DNA from: Planktothrix agardhii NIES-204 | GTDB taxonomy: Bacteria; Cyanobacteriota; Cyanobacteriia; Cyanobacteriales; Microcoleaceae | Direction of reading: 5' to 3' | DNA length: 64,000 bases | NCBI GenBank assembly: GCA_003609755.1 | Contig: AP017991.1 | Location: 2,683,501 to 2,747,500 of the forward strand | Part shown: piece by piece, positions 27,794-36,894 of the stretch | How the letters are laid out: each line of letters opens with the position of its first letter | How positions within the stretch are numbered: the first letter of the stretch is position 1 | Notes under the pieces: generated by a model | Seen by the model: only the letters and a program-made list of their open reading frames with translations | Told to the model about the DNA's origin: nothing | The model's database searches: none | Program-made: the position numbers and the translations under genes

Positions 27794-28810
27794 TTATCTA
27801 TATTCGTCACCACAATCACCAATTATTTCCATCAGATCTTGGGATTGAAAAAGAACGGAATTAATATTTTGATAATCTTCGGAGTCGAGACTAAATTCAA
27901 AGACTTTAGCATTATCTTTGATATGGTCGGAAAGCCCTAATCTTGTCCCCACCATGGCTCCAGCAACGGTGGGTTGTTCTAGGATATAACGAACTGCAAT
28001 ATTAGGAATTGTTACTTGATGTTTTTGGGCGATCACATTTAAAGTTTTTAAGAGAGTTTGAAATAAATTCCATCCTCCCCAAGCATTGATCATATTTTTA
28101 TATTTTTTCAAGCTAACGGTTTCTAAATTAAAGCCATTTGGTTCAGGTTTTCCCAGATATTTTTCCGATAAAAAACCACCACAAAGAACACCATAGGGAA
28201 GTAACTTAATATTATGATCTTGACAAAATTCGGTCATTTGAGCTAAAGGACGGCGATCAACTAAAGAAAACTGCACTTGATTGGATACAATTTTAATCCC
28301 ATTTTCAACAATAATTTTTAAGTGTTGAGTATCAAAATTGGTTAACGCTAAATGTTTGATTTTACCTTCGGTTTGTAGTTGCGCCAGATAATTTAAAGCA
28401 TCTAAATAATTTTGATCGCGATAATCCCACCAATGAAATTGTAGTAAATCAAGACAATCAACTCCCATACGTTGGCGAGAAATATCAATATTTTTTTCCA
28501 CCAGGGCTTTTGTGATTTTACCCGGACGGGGAACCCATTTGGTAAAGGCTTGTACCTGAGATAAAGCCTCCTGTCCACGGGTGGAAATTAATTGTCGCCT
28601 AAATTCCCCAATAAAATCCTCCGCCGGGCCATAATGATCAGCTAGATCCCAAGTGGTATATCCTGCGTCTAGGTATTTAAACATACTTTCGAGCGCAACG
28701 GTGGGATTAATCCGACCATGGGCACCAGAGACTTGCCACATTCCGTTTAAAATGCGACAAATATTTAAGTCTTCTGTGAATTGAAAACGACTAGAATCGG
28801 TAAGTTTCAT
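27794..28810 (-). CDS. Aldo/keto reductase, 338 aa
   Basis: NAD(P)H-dependent oxidoreductase with a TIM-barrel fold. The catalytic tetrad region includes DLADHYGPAED (Asp and Tyr), AFTKWVPRPG (Lys) and LLQFHWWDYRD (His). The C-terminal cofactor-binding segment GTRLGLSDHI is present. Substrate unknown. Transcription runs leftward from 28810, directly beside a broken HAMP-type fragment on the other strand. Confidence 0.87.
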   Translation of the reverse strand: MKLTDSSRFQFTEDLNICRILNGMWQVSGAHGRINPTVALESMFKYLDAGYTTWDLADHYGPAEDFIGEFRRQLISTRGQEALSQVQAFTKWVPRPGKITKALVEKNIDISRQRMGVDCLDLLQFHWWDYRDQNYLDALNYLAQLQTEGKIKHLALTNFDTQHLKIIVENGIKIVSNQVQFSLVDRRPLAQMTEFCQDHNIKLLPYGVLCGGFLSEKYLGKPEPNGFNLETVSLKKYKNMINAWGGWNLFQTLLKTLNVIAQKHQVTIPNIAVRYILEQPTVAGAMVGTRLGLSDHIKDNAKVFEFSLDSEDYQNINSVLFQSQDLMEIIGDCGDEYR

Positions 28811-28988
28811 AGGTGATTTCGTTACTTATTTATCAATTTTACTCAGTATTGTCGCTCTCCTGATCGCAACTTTAGTGGGTTTAATAACTTCTCGTTGGAT
28901 TTTGATTCCTTTGACCCGTTTAAAAGAGGCTGCGATCGCTTTTTCCCAGGGAAATAATGTTACAGCAGTCGCCAGATCTATTGTTTGA
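28809..28988 (+). pseudogene. Transmembrane-HAMP fragment of a lost sensor protein
   Basis: An uninterrupted frame without a start codon reads a hydrophobic helix (SIVALLIATLVGLI) and a HAMP-like continuation (TSRWILIPLTRLKEAA), ending at a TGA at 28986-28988. This is the junction normally seen between the second membrane helix and HAMP domain of histidine kinases or chemoreceptors. Nothing of the sensor or kinase domains remains; upstream sequence is the aldo/keto reductase gene on the opposite strand. Confidence 0.55.
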
Positions 28989-29061
28989 TCGATTATTTAA
29001 TCAAAGCCAAAAAATAAAACCTGAGACTAATAAATAATCCCAGGCTCTATTTTATATTTAG

Positions 29062-29134
29062 TACCCCCAAGGGAATTCGAATCCCTGTCGCCTCCGTGAA
29101 AGGGAGGTGTCCTAGGCCTCTAGACGATGGGGGC
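29062..29134 (-). tRNA. tRNA-Glu (UUC)
   Basis: A 73-base tRNA on the minus strand. The acceptor stem is GCCCCCA with TGGGGGT plus discriminator A, the anticodon loop is CTTTCAC with anticodon UUC, and the T loop is GTTCGAA-like (GATTCGAAT). CCA is not encoded. In cyanobacteria tRNA-Glu also feeds tetrapyrrole synthesis through glutamyl-tRNA reductase. Confidence 0.97.
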
Positions 29135-29256
29135 TTAGGGTGTTTTGCGGTTAACTTTTTCTCGGTTGAGTTTTGGTCACTCGCCTTTCACCTTTATTAA
29201 TGTAGCCTATATTTTTATCGGTGTCAACCCTTTGAGCAAAATTAGTTTGATCTTTT

Positions 29257-30303
29257 TTAAATTTGGCTGAAATCCTTTTCACAGAAGGCTTGTAGAACTT
29301 TAATACAATTAGCGATCGCTCCCAAATGGGCCAGTTCATAGCCATGGGTGTTCTGAGTCGGGAAACCCAAGCAAGCCGCCCGGGCTACATGGCCAAATTT
29401 CATGGCAATAGAAGCGTCACTTCCAAAACCACTAAGAATTGTCAATTGTAACGGGACTCCGGCGGTGGTCGCCGCCTGTCGTAATTGGCTGTTCAAACCT
29501 TCGTCATAAACACCATAGCTATCCTGGGACAGCAACACCGGTTTTTCATCCCCTGCAATCGGATATTCCGGGGCAAGGGGGCAAATTTCCAAGGCAATTA
29601 ACGCCTCTAAGGTTTGTCTTTGGGTAAAATATAGGGCCCCAATTGCTCCCACTTCTTCCTTTGCCGAAGCCACTAAATATATATCAATGGGCGGGTGTTT
29701 GACGGTTTCTGCTAAGGCTAATAAAATCGCCAGAGACGCTTTATTATCGAGGGTATAACTAGCAATATAATCTTTAATTCGGATAGGTTTTTTACGATGT
29801 TTTCCTACAACTACCCTGGTTCCTGGGCGAATTCCTGCGGTTGCTAATTCTTCCGTTGTGCATTTGGTTTCAATCCAAGTATCTTCCCATTTCAAGGCTT
29901 TTTCTTCCTGGTAAACTTTTTGAGTAGATTCATGGGAAATATGACGAGAACCAAAGCTCAAAATACCGCTAAGAGTTTGATGATCTCCTAATAAATCAAC
30001 CACTCCTTCCCCATAAACCCAAGGAAATGACCCGCCTAATTTTCTAACCGAAACCCGTCCCTTTTCTTCAATGGTTTTGACGATCATGCCAATTTCATCT
30101 TTATGGGCGGTAATGGCGATAGCTCTTTCTGAAGTTTTACCAGGAATTTTGGCAATAATATTATCCGCCTGATCTCGCCAAACCTCTACCCCAAGTTCAG
30201 AAAATCGTTCTAACAACCATTGATTTATTTCCGATTCTACCCCACTGGGAGAATGTTGCAAAACCAAGTTTTCAATTGTATTAAATAAAGTCTGATAATC
30301 CAT
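29257..30303 (-). CDS. M42-family metallo-aminopeptidase, 348 aa
   Basis: A dinuclear-metal peptidase of the FrvX/endoglucanase-like M42 family. Metal and catalytic residues are visible in AITAHKDEIGMIV (His, Asp), YTLDNKASL (bridging Asp), SAKEEVGAIGA (Glu pair) and the C-terminal PTQNTHGYE (His). Probably cytoplasmic and forms large tetrahedral assemblies as in other members. Substrate preference cannot be told from sequence. The start is the ATG at 30303. Confidence 0.87.
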   Translation of the reverse strand: MDYQTLFNTIENLVLQHSPSGVESEINQWLLERFSELGVEVWRDQADNIIAKIPGKTSERAIAITAHKDEIGMIVKTIEEKGRVSVRKLGGSFPWVYGEGVVDLLGDHQTLSGILSFGSRHISHESTQKVYQEEKALKWEDTWIETKCTTEELATAGIRPGTRVVVGKHRKKPIRIKDYIASYTLDNKASLAILLALAETVKHPPIDIYLVASAKEEVGAIGALYFTQRQTLEALIALEICPLAPEYPIAGDEKPVLLSQDSYGVYDEGLNSQLRQAATTAGVPLQLTILSGFGSDASIAMKFGHVARAACLGFPTQNTHGYELAHLGAIANCIKVLQAFCEKDFSQI

Positions 30304-30331
30304 TTTGTCTGTCCTTAATTCAATTATCCCA

Positions 30332-30526
30332 TCAAGAATTATTAGGATTAGGTTTTAATAATAATGCTACAATTAAAGCTGGGGTTCCGCCAATTAATCC
30401 AATGATTAACCATCGGGGATAACTGCGTCCTTTTTCTCGAGCCACAAAAGCTGCGATCGTACCGATAACACCATGAAGAATTGCCAAAATTAAAATCACA
30501 GAAGGGTCATTTAAGGAATCAAACAT
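30332..30526 (-). CDS. Small hypothetical membrane protein, 64 aa
   Basis: Two hydrophobic helices (about residues 8-28 and 38-58) separated by a basic loop (REKGRSYPRW) suggest a small inner-membrane protein. It lies 28 bases upstream of the M42 peptidase gene in the same direction and could be co-transcribed with it. No family recognised. Confidence 0.5.
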   Translation of the reverse strand: MFDSLNDPSVILILAILHGVIGTIAAFVAREKGRSYPRWLIIGLIGGTPALIVALLLKPNPNNS

Positions 30527-30661
30527 TTTACGCTAAGATAGAAATTATAGCCGAGAACAAATAAATAAAATAAATCGGATTTCCGCTATTTAACTCATGA
30601 ATTAAAACATAAGCATTGGTTCAGAAACCCGATTTTTATGAAAAATGATTCAATTGGAAGT

Positions 30662-31147
30662 TTAATCCAAAAATCCCATCAAAGTCATGGGATCATCAAT
30701 ATCATTGCTGGCAATGGGACGGTTCATGATCATTGAGGTAATTTGTAAATGACTGACTTCAATGGGGCGATTAGCTAAGGCTCCCACCGTATCTTCTAAA
30801 TGAATAAAGGCTACATTACTAGCACTATTCGCTTTAAAAATAGGACGTCTTGGTGATAGCATTCCTGAAATTTCAAGATGGCTATGTTCAATTGGGCGAT
30901 TCATAAATGTCGTCATCGCACCGACTTGAATTTGGGTGGATGCAGTATTGGCTTCAGAGCCTTTTTTTGCAGGTTTGTCCACAATATCTAATTTCGTTTC
31001 TTGGTTCATATCTGTAGTTGGTTTGTTTTCAACAAGATCTACTTTAATCTGATCAGCTTCAGTTTTATTATCTTGATTTGAGTTTGCTGTTCCACCGGTT
31101 CGCTTTCGGGTACTCCCCCTTTTGGGTGTAGATGAGCTAACTGTCAT
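30662..31147 (-). CDS. Hypothetical protein with RPI repeats, 161 aa
   Basis: The N-terminal 80 residues are low-complexity, rich in Ser, Thr, Lys and Asn (disordered). The C-terminal half carries four imperfect repeats beginning with RPI: RPIEHSHLEISGM, RPIFKANSASNVAF, RPIEVSHLQITSM and RPIASNDIDDP. No signal peptide or known domain is recognised. The repeat pattern suggests a structural or binding protein. Strong independent placement: over 500 bases of non-coding DNA upstream. Confidence 0.6.
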   Translation of the reverse strand: MTVSSSTPKRGSTRKRTGGTANSNQDNKTEADQIKVDLVENKPTTDMNQETKLDIVDKPAKKGSEANTASTQIQVGAMTTFMNRPIEHSHLEISGMLSPRRPIFKANSASNVAFIHLEDTVGALANRPIEVSHLQITSMIMNRPIASNDIDDPMTLMGFLD

Positions 31148-31703
31148 GATGAATACCTAGTTTTTTTACAGGGTGAATTCATGATTTACACTTAACCTTG
31201 TTATTAATTTCATCGCTGAAATTTCCCTAACCTTTGACTCAATTAAGGACGGGTTAGGTATTAATTTTGGATTAAAGCTAAACCAATTATAAAATAAATG
31301 GGATCTTTAGTAAATGCCATTTTGAGAAAAATATCTTTTTGTAACAATAAGTAAAGACAATCTTGGGAGCAGGGGGAAAAGGGGGAAAAGGGGGAACAGA
31401 GTGAACAGAGTGAACAGAGGGAACAGAGGGAACAGAGGGAACAGAGGGAACAGAGGGAACAGAGGGAACAGAGGGAGGTAAACTCTTGCTATTACCTATT
31501 ACTCATTACCTATTGCCCATTACCCATTACCTATTAATCAAAAATACCGAAAACGGGGCGTTATTGGGGTCACAGGGAGTGTGTCCTTCCTGGCTAAAAC
31601 CCAACTGCCAACCTCTAATTAAAATTTCTTTACAAAATCCAAGGCTGTGATAGTATCTGGATGGATTTACACTACTGATGGACAGCCAATGGGCTGAATT
31701 TCC
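31148..31703. other. Intergenic region with tandem repeat blocks
   Basis: A 556-base gap between the RPI-repeat gene and the oxidoreductase gene. It holds a GGGGGAAAAG block (about 31370-31393), nine perfect or near-perfect 9-base units GAACAGAGG/T (31394-31474), and an ATTACCTATTACTCATTACC-like block (about 31490-31535). An open frame on the minus strand (31527-31730) has no protein signature. Promoters for both flanking genes must lie here. Confidence 0.6.
31394..31474 (+). repeat. Nine tandem copies of GAACAGAGG
   Basis: Nine consecutive 9-base units; the first two end in T and the rest in G. The block is out of any gene and looks like slippage-prone satellite DNA. Confidence 0.9.
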
Positions 31704-31736
31704 GTGGTGGAGGAGAGTAGAGGAGTGCAAAATAGG

Positions 31737-32804
31737 ATGTCCCTTGGATATTCAAATGCTATGACTGGAAGGAATTACCTTGACCCGATTCAAGTTGGTG
31801 TGATCGGTGTGGGTAATATGGGGCAGCATCATACCCGGGTTTTGAGTATGCTCAAGGACGTGGAACTCGTGGGAGTTTCCGATCTCAGTGTTGAACGGGG
31901 AATTGATACGGCGAGTAAGTATCGAGTGAGGTTTTTTGAAGATTATCGAGACCTTTTGCCCCTAGTAGATGCTGTCTGTATCGCAGTTCCAACTCGGTTA
32001 CACTATCCGGTGGGGATGGCCTGTTTACAAGCCGGGGTTCATGTATTAATTGAAAAACCTATTGCTGCGAGTATTGGTGAGGCAGAATTGTTAGTCAACG
32101 CCGCCGCAGATTATCAGCGAATTTTACAAGTCGGTCATATTGAACGGTTTAATCCCGCTTTTCAAGAATTTAGTAAAGTTTTAAAAACGGAGGAAGTTTT
32201 AGCATTAGAAGCCCGTCGCATGAGTCCCTATTCTAACCGAGCCAATGATGTTTCGGTGGTCTTGGATTTAATGATTCATGATATTGATTTAATGTTAGAT
32301 CTAGTGGCGGCTCCTGTTGTTAAATTAACCGCCAGTGGTAGCCGAGCTTCCGACTCTGGCTATTTAGATTATGTGACCGCTACCCTCGGTTTTGCTAATG
32401 GTGTGATCGCAAATTTAATTAGCAGTAAAGTCACCCATCGCAAATTGCGTTCTATTGTTGCCCATTGCAAAAATTCTTTAACCGAAGCCGATTTTCTCAA
32501 TAATGAAATTTTAATTCATCGGCAAACCACGGCTAATTATGTTACGGATTATGGTCAAGTTCTCTATCGTCAAGATGGGTTAATTCAAAAAGTTCATACC
32601 AGTAATATTGAACCCCTACACGCTGAATTGGAACATTTTGTCAGTTGTGTTCGGGGTGGAAATCAACCCTCCGTGGGTGGAGAACAAGCCTTAAAAGCCT
32701 TGCGTCTAGCCAGTTTAATTGAACAAATGGCATTAGATGGTAAAGCTTGGGATTTGGTGGAAACCGACTATCTTTTTGATTCATCGACGGTTTCCATCGG
32801 TTAG
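31737..32804 (+). CDS. Gfo/Idh/MocA-family oxidoreductase
   Basis: NAD(P)-dependent dehydrogenase. The Rossmann fold starts with VGVIGVGNMGQHH; the family motif EKPI (HVLIEKPIAAS) is present, and the C-terminal substrate domain contains the SRAS and DLMIHDIDLMLDL segments with the catalytic His/Asp region. Members act on sugars, inositol or biliverdin-like substrates; this one cannot be assigned a substrate from sequence. I prefer the ATG at 31737 with AGGAG about 11 bases upstream; the frame is open back to 31704. Confidence 0.83.
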   Translation: MSLGYSNAMTGRNYLDPIQVGVIGVGNMGQHHTRVLSMLKDVELVGVSDLSVERGIDTASKYRVRFFEDYRDLLPLVDAVCIAVPTRLHYPVGMACLQAGVHVLIEKPIAASIGEAELLVNAAADYQRILQVGHIERFNPAFQEFSKVLKTEEVLALEARRMSPYSNRANDVSVVLDLMIHDIDLMLDLVAAPVVKLTASGSRASDSGYLDYVTATLGFANGVIANLISSKVTHRKLRSIVAHCKNSLTEADFLNNEILIHRQTTANYVTDYGQVLYRQDGLIQKVHTSNIEPLHAELEHFVSCVRGGNQPSVGGEQALKALRLASLIEQMALDGKAWDLVETDYLFDSSTVSIG

Positions 32805-32885
32805 GGGAAGGAAAAAAAGCGAGGTTTGGGGCTGAAGTTCACCCGATGCGGCTCCCCTCAACCCTCAACAGTTGATCCCTAATTT

Positions 32886-33788
32886 TTAATCCTTAATCCA
32901 TTTCTTTGCTACAGTTTGATAGCCAATTAATTTATAGGTTAATTTAGCAACGGTAAATTCAGAAACCACTGAACCAACCACGGGAGCTAATTCCATGACA
33001 TCACACCCAATTACATCTTTAGATTGAAATAAACGGCGTAAAAATCTTAGGGTAGAATACCAATTTAATCCCCCCGGTTCGGGAGTTCCCACCCCAGGAA
33101 TTAAACTCGGATCAATGCCATCAACATCAATGGTTAAAAAGACTTTTTCTGTGGGAATACTGGCGATCGCTTGTTCAATCCAATCCAGATTAAAAGCCAT
33201 TTCTCTAGCCCTAAAAACCGTTAAATTTTTCTCTTTAATTAAATCAGCTTCCTCTTGACAAATGGCTCTAATTCCCACTTGAACTGTCGGTAATCCCATA
33301 TTCACAATTCGACGCATAACACAGGCATGACTATGAATTGTATCCTGATATTCATGTCTTAAATCCCCATGGGCATCAATTTGAACCACGGTAAAGGATT
33401 CTTGATATACTTGACGATATCCCTGTACCACTCCTTCGGTAATACTGTGTTCTCCACCAATGGAAATCACAAATTTTTTCTGTTCAACTAAAGACTGGAG
33501 CGTTTCTTGGGTCACCCGCAACATTTCTGCGTCTGAAACTGTCTTTCCATGGCGAGTATCTGCAATCGGAGCATGGGTAAAAATTCCCGCATCAAAACAG
33601 ATTTCTCGGTCTAGTTCTTCATCATAACATTCTAACTGATGGGAAGCCTCCAGTAAAGCATTCGGGCCGTTCTCGCAGCCTTTTCGATAGCTAGTTGTGG
33701 CTTCATAGGGAATCGGTAAAATCACAACTTTAGCGGTTTCATATTCCGGGACAATTTCCGAACCCAGAAAGTCTATAGTAGCAGTCAT
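32886..33788 (-). CDS. speB: Agmatinase/arginase (ureohydrolase) family protein
   Basis: A manganese-dependent ureohydrolase of about 300 residues. The metal ligands appear in order: SIGGEHSITEG (His), QIDAHGDLRHEY (Asp, His, Asp), and TIDVDGIDPSLIPGVGTPEPGG (Asp, Asp). The family includes agmatinase, arginase and cyanobacterial guanidine hydrolase; the length and sequence better fit the shorter SpeB-type enzymes than the longer guanidine hydrolase. The ATG at 33788 (MTATIDFLGSE) is chosen, as the upstream extension to 33905 reads unlike protein and overlaps the next gene's start. Confidence 0.85.
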   Translation of the reverse strand: MTATIDFLGSEIVPEYETAKVVILPIPYEATTSYRKGCENGPNALLEASHQLECYDEELDREICFDAGIFTHAPIADTRHGKTVSDAEMLRVTQETLQSLVEQKKFVISIGGEHSITEGVVQGYRQVYQESFTVVQIDAHGDLRHEYQDTIHSHACVMRRIVNMGLPTVQVGIRAICQEEADLIKEKNLTVFRAREMAFNLDWIEQAIASIPTEKVFLTIDVDGIDPSLIPGVGTPEPGGLNWYSTLRFLRRLFQSKDVIGCDVMELAPVVGSVVSEFTVAKLTYKLIGYQTVAKKWIKD

Positions 33789-33893
33789 TTTAATTCGGGA
33801 ATTAACACCTCTTAATTTTGACACAAGAGGAAACATTTTTGTCAAAAGATAGAATGATTTATTGCTATAATCATAACAGTTAAAAAATAAATC

Positions 33894-33926
33894 CCCATTA
33901 CCCATGACCCATTACCCATTACCCAT
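33894..33926 (+). repeat. ACCCATT-type simple repeat
   Basis: Four degenerate CCATTACCC/CCATGACCC units lie directly in front of the hydrolase start codon and cover the false upstream start. Similar units occur at about 31490-31535. Confidence 0.5.
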
Positions 33927-34803
33927 GTTAACTACTTCATCTGTACCGCAAACTTGGATTTGGAAAGGATACCCGATTTGTTATGTCCGAGAGGGTGATC
34001 ATGGCCCGGCGGTGGTTTTAATTCATGGGTTTGGGGCATCTTGGGGTCATTGGCGAAAAAATATCCCTGAATTAGCAAAACATTGTCGAGTCTTTGCTAT
34101 AGATTTAATTGGATTTGGGGGGTCAGCGAAACCGAAACCCAGTCAAGAAATAGGTTATACTTTTGAAACTTGGGGAGAACAAATTGCTGATTTTTGTCGA
34201 GAAATTGTTCAGGATAAAGTTTTTTTAGTGGGAAATTCCATTGGTTGTATTGCAGTAATGCAGGCGGCTATTGATAATCCTGATATTGTTCAAGAAGTTG
34301 CGTTATTAAACTGTTCTTTAAGATTATTACACGATCGCAAAAGATCCGAACTTCCTTGGTATCGAAATTATGGCTCTAGTTTTGTTCAACAGTTATTAAA
34401 ATATTCCTGGTTTAATCAATTATTTTTTAACCTTTTAGCCACCCCAAAAACCGTTAGAAAAGTATTATTACAAGCCTACAAACGAGATGAAGCTGTTACA
34501 GATGAATTGGTAGAAATGTTATTAAAACCCGCCCAAGATCAAGGAGCAGTTGAGGTTTTTGCCGCCTTTACGCGCTATTCTCATGGGCCATTACCGGAGG
34601 ATTTATTGCCAAAATTACCTTGTCCAGCCATAATATTATGGGGAACCGATGATCCTTGGGAACCGATAGAAATTGCTGAACAATTCAAACAATATTCAAC
34701 GGTTAAACAGTTTATTAGATTAGAAGGAGTCGGTCATTGTCCCCAAGATGAAGCCCCAGAATTAGTCAATCCTATTTTATTAAAGCGGATTGCTCTATAC
34801 TAA
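33925..34803 (+). CDS. Alpha/beta fold hydrolase, 292 aa
   Basis: Nucleophile elbow GNSIGC (Ser), HGFGASWGHW oxyanion loop, and WGTDDPWEP and GVGHCPQDE holding the Asp and His of the triad. The sequence resembles the chlorophyll-dephytylase/pheophytinase-like branch of hydrolases in phototrophs, but this is a tentative reading. The open frame reaches back to 33904 through CCCATTACCC repeats; the ATG at 33925 (MLTTSSVPQ) is the more likely start. Divergent from speB. Confidence 0.83.
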   Translation: MLTTSSVPQTWIWKGYPICYVREGDHGPAVVLIHGFGASWGHWRKNIPELAKHCRVFAIDLIGFGGSAKPKPSQEIGYTFETWGEQIADFCREIVQDKVFLVGNSIGCIAVMQAAIDNPDIVQEVALLNCSLRLLHDRKRSELPWYRNYGSSFVQQLLKYSWFNQLFFNLLATPKTVRKVLLQAYKRDEAVTDELVEMLLKPAQDQGAVEVFAAFTRYSHGPLPEDLLPKLPCPAIILWGTDDPWEPIEIAEQFKQYSTVKQFIRLEGVGHCPQDEAPELVNPILLKRIALY

Positions 34804-34838
34804 AATTGTGTCTATAATGCGTTAATTCACTCTTAACT

Positions 34839-35780
34839 ATGTCCCTAAAAAGACGTCAATTTCTATTGTTAGCGAGCTTGAGCACTGCTGGTTTTATCGG
34901 ATTAGGAGCTACTCGAAAAATCCTGAGCCTTCCTGAGATTCCTAAACAACAAATTTCCCAGGGAGACGGTGCAATGCCGCAAGGCGGCGACTACGCCATC
35001 GCACCTATGCCTGAAGATAAACCCCTATTTCGTTTTGTCACTATTGGAGATGTAGGAACGGGAGAAACAGAACAATATGAAGTCGCAAATGCTATGGTTC
35101 GCTATCATCAAAATCATCCTTTTAAAGTAGTCACTTTACTCGGAGATAATATTTATACTAATGGTGAAATTGAAAAAATCAAGGATGTATTTGAAAAACC
35201 CTATCAATCTTTACTAGAACAAAGCGTTAAATTTTATGCCTGTTTAGGAAACCATGATATCAGAACAGAAAATGGTAATCGACAGGTGACTTATCCTTTA
35301 TTTAATATGCAGGGTCGTTACTATACATTCAAATATGATCCTGTACAATTTTTTGTTTTAGATGCGAATGATAATGCCGATTGGGACAAACAAATACCTT
35401 GGTTAGAAGACCAACTTCAACGGAATAAAACTCCTTGGAAAATTGTTTATAGTCATTTTCCCATGTATTCTTCTGGGTTATATGGTGTGAACAAAATATT
35501 GATTAATCGCTTAACTCCTTTATTTAAAAAATATGGGGTTCAACTCTATATGAATGGTCATGAACATAATTATGAACGTACCCAACCCATTCATGGTACA
35601 ACCTATTTAGTTAATGGTAATGGCGGGGCAAATATACGTCCTGTAGGAAGTTCGGAGTGGACAGCAAAAGCCGCCTCAACCCTTGGATTTACTGCGATTG
35701 AGGTTTATGCAGATCGGATGATAATTCAGGCAATTGATACTAATGACCAAGTGTTTGATCAAGAAATTATTCGTTTATAA
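34839..35780 (+). CDS. Tat-exported metallophosphoesterase, 313 aa
   Basis: The N-terminus (KRRQFLLLAS, residues 4-13) is twin-arginine-like. The calcineurin-type metallophosphatase motifs are present: DVGTGE, LGDNIY, LGNHD, YSHFPMY and NGHEHNYER. This resembles purple-acid-phosphatase-like enzymes and suggests extracytoplasmic phosphate scavenging. Residues around 44-55 (GDGAMPQGGDYAIAP) are encoded by an in-frame palindromic repeat (separate entry), which lies in the linker before the catalytic domain. Confidence 0.83.
   Translation: MSLKRRQFLLLASLSTAGFIGLGATRKILSLPEIPKQQISQGDGAMPQGGDYAIAPMPEDKPLFRFVTIGDVGTGETEQYEVANAMVRYHQNHPFKVVTLLGDNIYTNGEIEKIKDVFEKPYQSLLEQSVKFYACLGNHDIRTENGNRQVTYPLFNMQGRYYTFKYDPVQFFVLDANDNADWDKQIPWLEDQLQRNKTPWKIVYSHFPMYSSGLYGVNKILINRLTPLFKKYGVQLYMNGHEHNYERTQPIHGTTYLVNGNGGANIRPVGSSEWTAKAASTLGFTAIEVYADRMIIQAIDTNDQVFDQEIIRL
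34968..35005. repeat. In-frame GGTGCAATG...CATCGCACC palindromic repeat
   Basis: GGTGCAATGCCGC at the left and CATCGCACC at the right are inverted arms of a 38-base element inside the phosphoesterase gene. It stays in frame and adds about 13 residues to the linker. Confidence 0.65.
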
Positions 35781-36022
35781 ACCAATAGTAAACTGGGAAG
35801 ATATAACCTAAATTCCCTATAAATTGAGTTAAGGAAGATGCCCCAAAATCCTCTAAAATAATTATGAATGTTCTTTGATTGGCTTCTAAACTATAGACTT
35901 TAATTACCCTATCTATTTTATAGAATACATCCATATTTTTATTTTAAATCAAAATATTGACTAAAATTTCAATTCAAGTTAAAATGAAATATGTTAATAA
36001 AATTTTGAGGAATTACTGACCT
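35781..36022. other. Intergenic AT-rich region before methylase
   Basis: AT-rich 242-base gap with the promoter region of the Dam-like gene; TTGAGGAATTACTG just upstream of the GTG at 36023 gives a GAGG ribosome site. No other feature seen. Confidence 0.4.
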
Positions 36023-36889
36023 GTGAATGCAAAAAAAAATCCTCTGGTTAAACCATTTTTAAAATGGGCAGGAGGGAAACGGCAATTATTACCTGAAATT
36101 CTCAAATATCTTCCTAAAAATATTGGTAAAACTACATATTTTGAACCCTTTTTGGGGGGAGGCGCACTTTTATTTGAGTTGCAGCCGAAACAAGCAATTG
36201 TTAATGATAGTAACAGGGAATTAATTAATTGTTATCGAGTGATTAAAGATAATGTTGAAGAACTCATTGAGGTTTTAAAAGTTCACAAAGCGAAAAATTC
36301 CAAAGAATACTTTGATTATCTTCGTGAAAGAGATCGTTTAAAACAGTATAATAAATTTTCTGATATTCAAAAAGCTGCTAGAATTATTTATTTAAACAAA
36401 ACTTGTTACAATGGATTATTTAGAGTTAATTCTAAAGGACAGTTTAATGTTCCCTTTGGTAGTTATAAAAATCCCAATATATTAGACGAAGCTGTATTAA
36501 GAGGAGTTAATGATTATTTAAACCAAAAATCAGTAACTTTTTTAAATCGTGATTTTGCTGAAGCTGTTAAAGATGCGAAAAAAGGCGATTTTGTCTATTT
36601 TGATCCTCCTTATGATCCCGTTTCTAATACCGCTTCTTTTACCGGATATGATATTAATGGCTTTAATCAAAATGAACAAAGACGTTTAAAACAAGTGGTT
36701 GATGAATTAACCGAAAAAGGATGTAATGTGATGTTAAGCAATTCAGCAACAGATTTTATTTTAGATTTGTATAAAGATCATAAATATACAATAGAAACTG
36801 TTTCTGCAACCCGCAGTATTAATTCTAATGCTCTTAAACGAGGTAAAATTAATGAGGTTTTAGTTTTAAATTATGTTCCCAAACTTTAA
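36023..36889 (+). CDS. DNA adenine methylase (Dam/M.DpnII type)
   Basis: An alpha-class N6-adenine methyltransferase. Motif I-like PFLKWAGGKRQLL and motif IV DPPYDPVSNTASFTGY are typical of GATC-methylating Dam-type enzymes; RVNSKGQFNVPFG is also a Dam hallmark. The start is a GTG with a GAGG ribosome site. A short gene after it (36895) resembles the start of a type II restriction enzyme, so this may be a leftover half of a restriction-modification system. The HIP1 octamer contains GATC. Confidence 0.88.
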   Translation: MNAKKNPLVKPFLKWAGGKRQLLPEILKYLPKNIGKTTYFEPFLGGGALLFELQPKQAIVNDSNRELINCYRVIKDNVEELIEVLKVHKAKNSKEYFDYLRERDRLKQYNKFSDIQKAARIIYLNKTCYNGLFRVNSKGQFNVPFGSYKNPNILDEAVLRGVNDYLNQKSVTFLNRDFAEAVKDAKKGDFVYFDPPYDPVSNTASFTGYDINGFNQNEQRRLKQVVDELTEKGCNVMLSNSATDFILDLYKDHKYTIETVSATRSINSNALKRGKINEVLVLNYVPKL

Positions 36890-36894
36890 AATAC

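Noticed and set aside
31394-31474. Regular tandem units considered as a CRISPR array
   Set aside because: Units are 9 bases and contiguous with no spacers; there are no cas genes.
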